Below are positions 38,626 to 40,177 of a stretch of 40,177 nucleotides of DNA, one piece after another. Every line of letters starts with the position of its first letter. Within the stretch, counting starts at the first letter, position 1. The position numbers and the translations under genes are program-made. This stretch comes from Oscillospiraceae bacterium (GTDB lineage Bacteria > Bacillota > Clostridia > Oscillospirales > Ruminococcaceae): NCBI GenBank assembly GCA_017461565.1, contig JAFTXQ010000016.1, forward strand, positions 1-40,177, written 5' to 3'. Below the pieces are notes generated by a model, which worked only from the letters and a program-made list of their open reading frames with translations, was not told the DNA's origin and did no database searches.

Positions 38626-40177
38626 TCAGATTTTTGTGATGTCGACCATCTCAACATCATCCACACTCTTGTGCATCTCAAGGCACTCAAGCAGTGCGTT
38701 TGCGGTGTCGATGGAGGTAAGGCAGGCAATAGAACGCTCAACAGCCTTACGGCGCATCTTAACGCTGTCACGGGAGGGCTGTCTGCCCGTCTCGGATGTG
38801 GAGATAACGTAGTTGATCTTGCCGCTTTCAAGCAGGGAGATAACGTCGGGATCGCCCTTGCCGATGCGGTAAGCGTGGTTGGTTGCGATCATGTTGCGGT
38901 TGAGTATAGAAGCTGTACCGCCTGTTGCGTAGATATCGAAGCCAAGAGCCTCAAAGCGGCTTGCTATCTCGATAACCTCATTCTTGTCGCTGTCACGCAC
39001 GGAGATAAGCACACCGCCCTTGTCGTACATCTTGTAGCCTGCGGCTGTAAGACCCTTGAGCAGTGCCTCGCCGAAGGTCTTTGCGATACCGAGACACTCG
39101 CCTGTGGACTTCATCTCGGGGCCGAGCTGGTTGTCCACGTCATGCAGCTTCTCGAAGCTGAATACGGGAACCTTTACTGCGATATAATCCGCAGAGGGGT
39201 AAAGACCGCTCTGATAGCCCATGTCCTTGAGCTTCTTGCCCAGCAGTATCTTTGTAGCGAGGTCTACCATGGGAACACCTGTAACCTTGCTGATATAAGG
39301 AACTGTTCTGGAGGATCTGGGGTTTACCTCGATAACGTATACTTCGTGGTTGTATACAACGTACTGGATATTTACAAGACCGATAACGTGGAGCGCCTTT
39401 GCAAGCTTCTCTGTGTAGTCGATGATGACACGCTTGATGTGGGGAGTGAGGGTCTGGCAGGGATATACCGAGATGGAGTCGCCGGAGTGGACACCTGCAC
39501 GCTCAACGTGCTCCATGATGCCGGGGATAAGGAAATCCTCGCCGTCGCAGATAGCGTCTACCTCTACCTCTGTACCCATCATATATTTGTCGATAAGCAC
39601 GGGGTTCTCAAGCTCTGTTGCGGTGATGATGGTCATATACTCCTGAACATCGTTGTCGCAGTGAGCGATTATCATATTCTGACCGCCGAGAACGTAGGAA
39701 GGTCTCAGCAGTACGGGATAACCAAGCTGGTTTGCGACCTTGAGCGCCTCTTCCGTTGTGAAAACAGTGGAGCCCTGAGGTCTGGGGATGCCGCACTTTT
39801 CAAGCAGCTCGTCGAACAGCTCTCTGTCCTCTGCTGCGTCAACGTCCGCAGCGGACGTGCCGAGGATCCTTACGCCGAGGTCTGTCAGATGCTTGATGAG
39901 CTTGATAGCTGTCTGACCGCCGAACTGTACAACAACGCCGTAGGGCTTCTCGGTTGCGATAAGCGCCTCAACGTCCTCACGGGTCAGCGGGTCGAAGTAA
40001 AGTCTGTCGCCTGTGTCGAAGTCGGTAGAAACGGTCTCGGGGTTGTTGTTGCAGATGATAGCCTCGCAGCCCTCTTCCTTAAGGGACCATACACAGTGAA
40101 CGGAGCAGTAGTCGAACTCGATACCCTGTCCGATACGGATGGGGCCCGAACCGAATACGATGATCTTTTTCTTGTCT
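38626..40177 (-). CDS. carB: Carbamoyl-phosphate synthase large subunit, C-terminal half (5' cut by window edge)
   Basis: The frame is open to the right edge and gives 516 residues. It begins at the start of the second synthetase half (KIIVFGSGPIRIGQGIEFDY), which in E. coli CarB lies around residue 560, so about half the protein is missing. The second ATP-grasp domain follows (VVQFGGQTAIKL, VLLRPSYVLGGQNM, VIEVNPRSSRTVPYISK), then the C-terminal MGS-like allosteric domain (VLISVRDSDK, ATGGTASIL, INYVISTSE). CarB makes carbamoyl phosphate from glutamine nitrogen, bicarbonate and ATP for pyrimidines and arginine. The pyrK and pyrD genes downstream fit the pyrimidine use. A dispersed repeat begins 3 nt after its stop. 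Confidence 0.96.
   Translation of the reverse strand, partial: DKKKIIVFGSGPIRIGQGIEFDYCSVHCVWSLKEEGCEAIICNNNPETVSTDFDTGDRLYFDPLTREDVEALIATEKPYGVVVQFGGQTAIKLIKHLTDLGVRILGTSAADVDAAEDRELFDELLEKCGIPRPQGSTVFTTEEALKVANQLGYPVLLRPSYVLGGQNMIIAHCDNDVQEYMTIITATELENPVLIDKYMMGTEVEVDAICDGEDFLIPGIMEHVERAGVHSGDSISVYPCQTLTPHIKRVIIDYTEKLAKALHVIGLVNIQYVVYNHEVYVIEVNPRSSRTVPYISKVTGVPMVDLATKILLGKKLKDMGYQSGLYPSADYIAVKVPVFSFEKLHDVDNQLGPEMKSTGECLGIAKTFGEALLKGLTAAGYKMYDKGGVLISVRDSDKNEVIEIASRFEALGFDIYATGGTASILNRNMIATNHAYRIGKGDPDVISLLESGKINYVISTSETGRQPSRDSVKMRRKAVERSIACLTSIDTANALLECLEMHKSVDDVEMVDITKI

Noticed and set aside
1-40177. tRNA, rRNA, transposase, integrase, prophage or CRISPR-cas genes
   Set aside because: I looked for them in the gaps and among the proteins and saw none; the mobile character here is limited to the small dispersed repeat and the Fn3 duplications.

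Overview
The window looks like chromosome of a Gram-positive anaerobe of the class Clostridia, most likely a Ruminococcus close to R. albus. This is inferred from gene content, not from a marker gene: there is no rRNA or tRNA gene. The clues are the Firmicutes order yggS-sepF-ylmH-divIVA-ileS-lspA, a pyrK-pyrD (type B) pair, a split transketolase, strong AGGAGG ribosome binding sites, SigA-type promoters, a lipoprotein GH26 beta-mannanase, an acetyl-esterase-like hydrolase and large secreted LRR/Fn3 proteins.

Layout. 1-5651: three secreted repeat proteins with near-identical Fn3 modules. The left one is cut by the window edge, the middle one is a 460-residue LRR-Fn3 protein, and the right one is a 1260-residue transglutaminase-LRR-Fn3 protein on the minus strand. 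The middle gene is flanked by inverted copies of Fn3 coding sequence plus terminator. 5911-10263: a tightly packed plus-strand run (esterase-like hydrolase, two HAD hydrolases, membrane protein, lipoprotein, small membrane protein). 10344-13215: a divergent diaminopimelate-decarboxylase-like gene, then a dispersed repeat, a Nudix-GNAT fusion and a small immunity-like gene. 13246-24885: the conserved core, with miaA, hfq, an HlyD-like adaptor, yggS, sepF, ylmH, divIVA, ileS, lspA, an rluD-type gene, a Cof-type HAD and a membrane-anchored unknown. 25006-26829: split transketolase under a near-consensus promoter. 26887-27998: a lipoprotein gene and a divergent XRE regulator with paired operators. 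28180-33038: minus-strand run of DUF1015, serine hydrolase, GH26 mannanase and methyltransferase. 33312-34971: a two-gene operon of an unusual GS[FY]-pentapeptide-repeat protein and a DxD glycosyltransferase-like protein. 35100-35315: a small four-cysteine protein. 35423-40177: minus-strand ruvX, then the pyrimidine genes carB (partial), a membrane protein, pyrK and pyrD.

How the genes fit together. The core block couples tRNA modification, Hfq, division-septum proteins (SepF, DivIVA), Ile-tRNA synthesis and lipoprotein maturation (LspA); LspA would process the lipoproteins at 8706, 26887 and 29159. The GH26 enzyme, serine hydrolase and esterase-like hydrolase fit a plant-polysaccharide lifestyle. 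carB, pyrK and pyrD belong to UMP synthesis.

The observations most worth following are: (1) the GS[FY]-repeat protein paired with a putative glycosyltransferase; (2) a dispersed element placed just after the stop codons of two unrelated genes, whose 42-nt hairpin shows a compensatory base-pair change; (3) a three-tier nested stem in the sepF leader; (4) paired operators on the promoter of the XRE-adjacent lipoprotein gene; (5) the inverted repeat around the 418-1800 gene.
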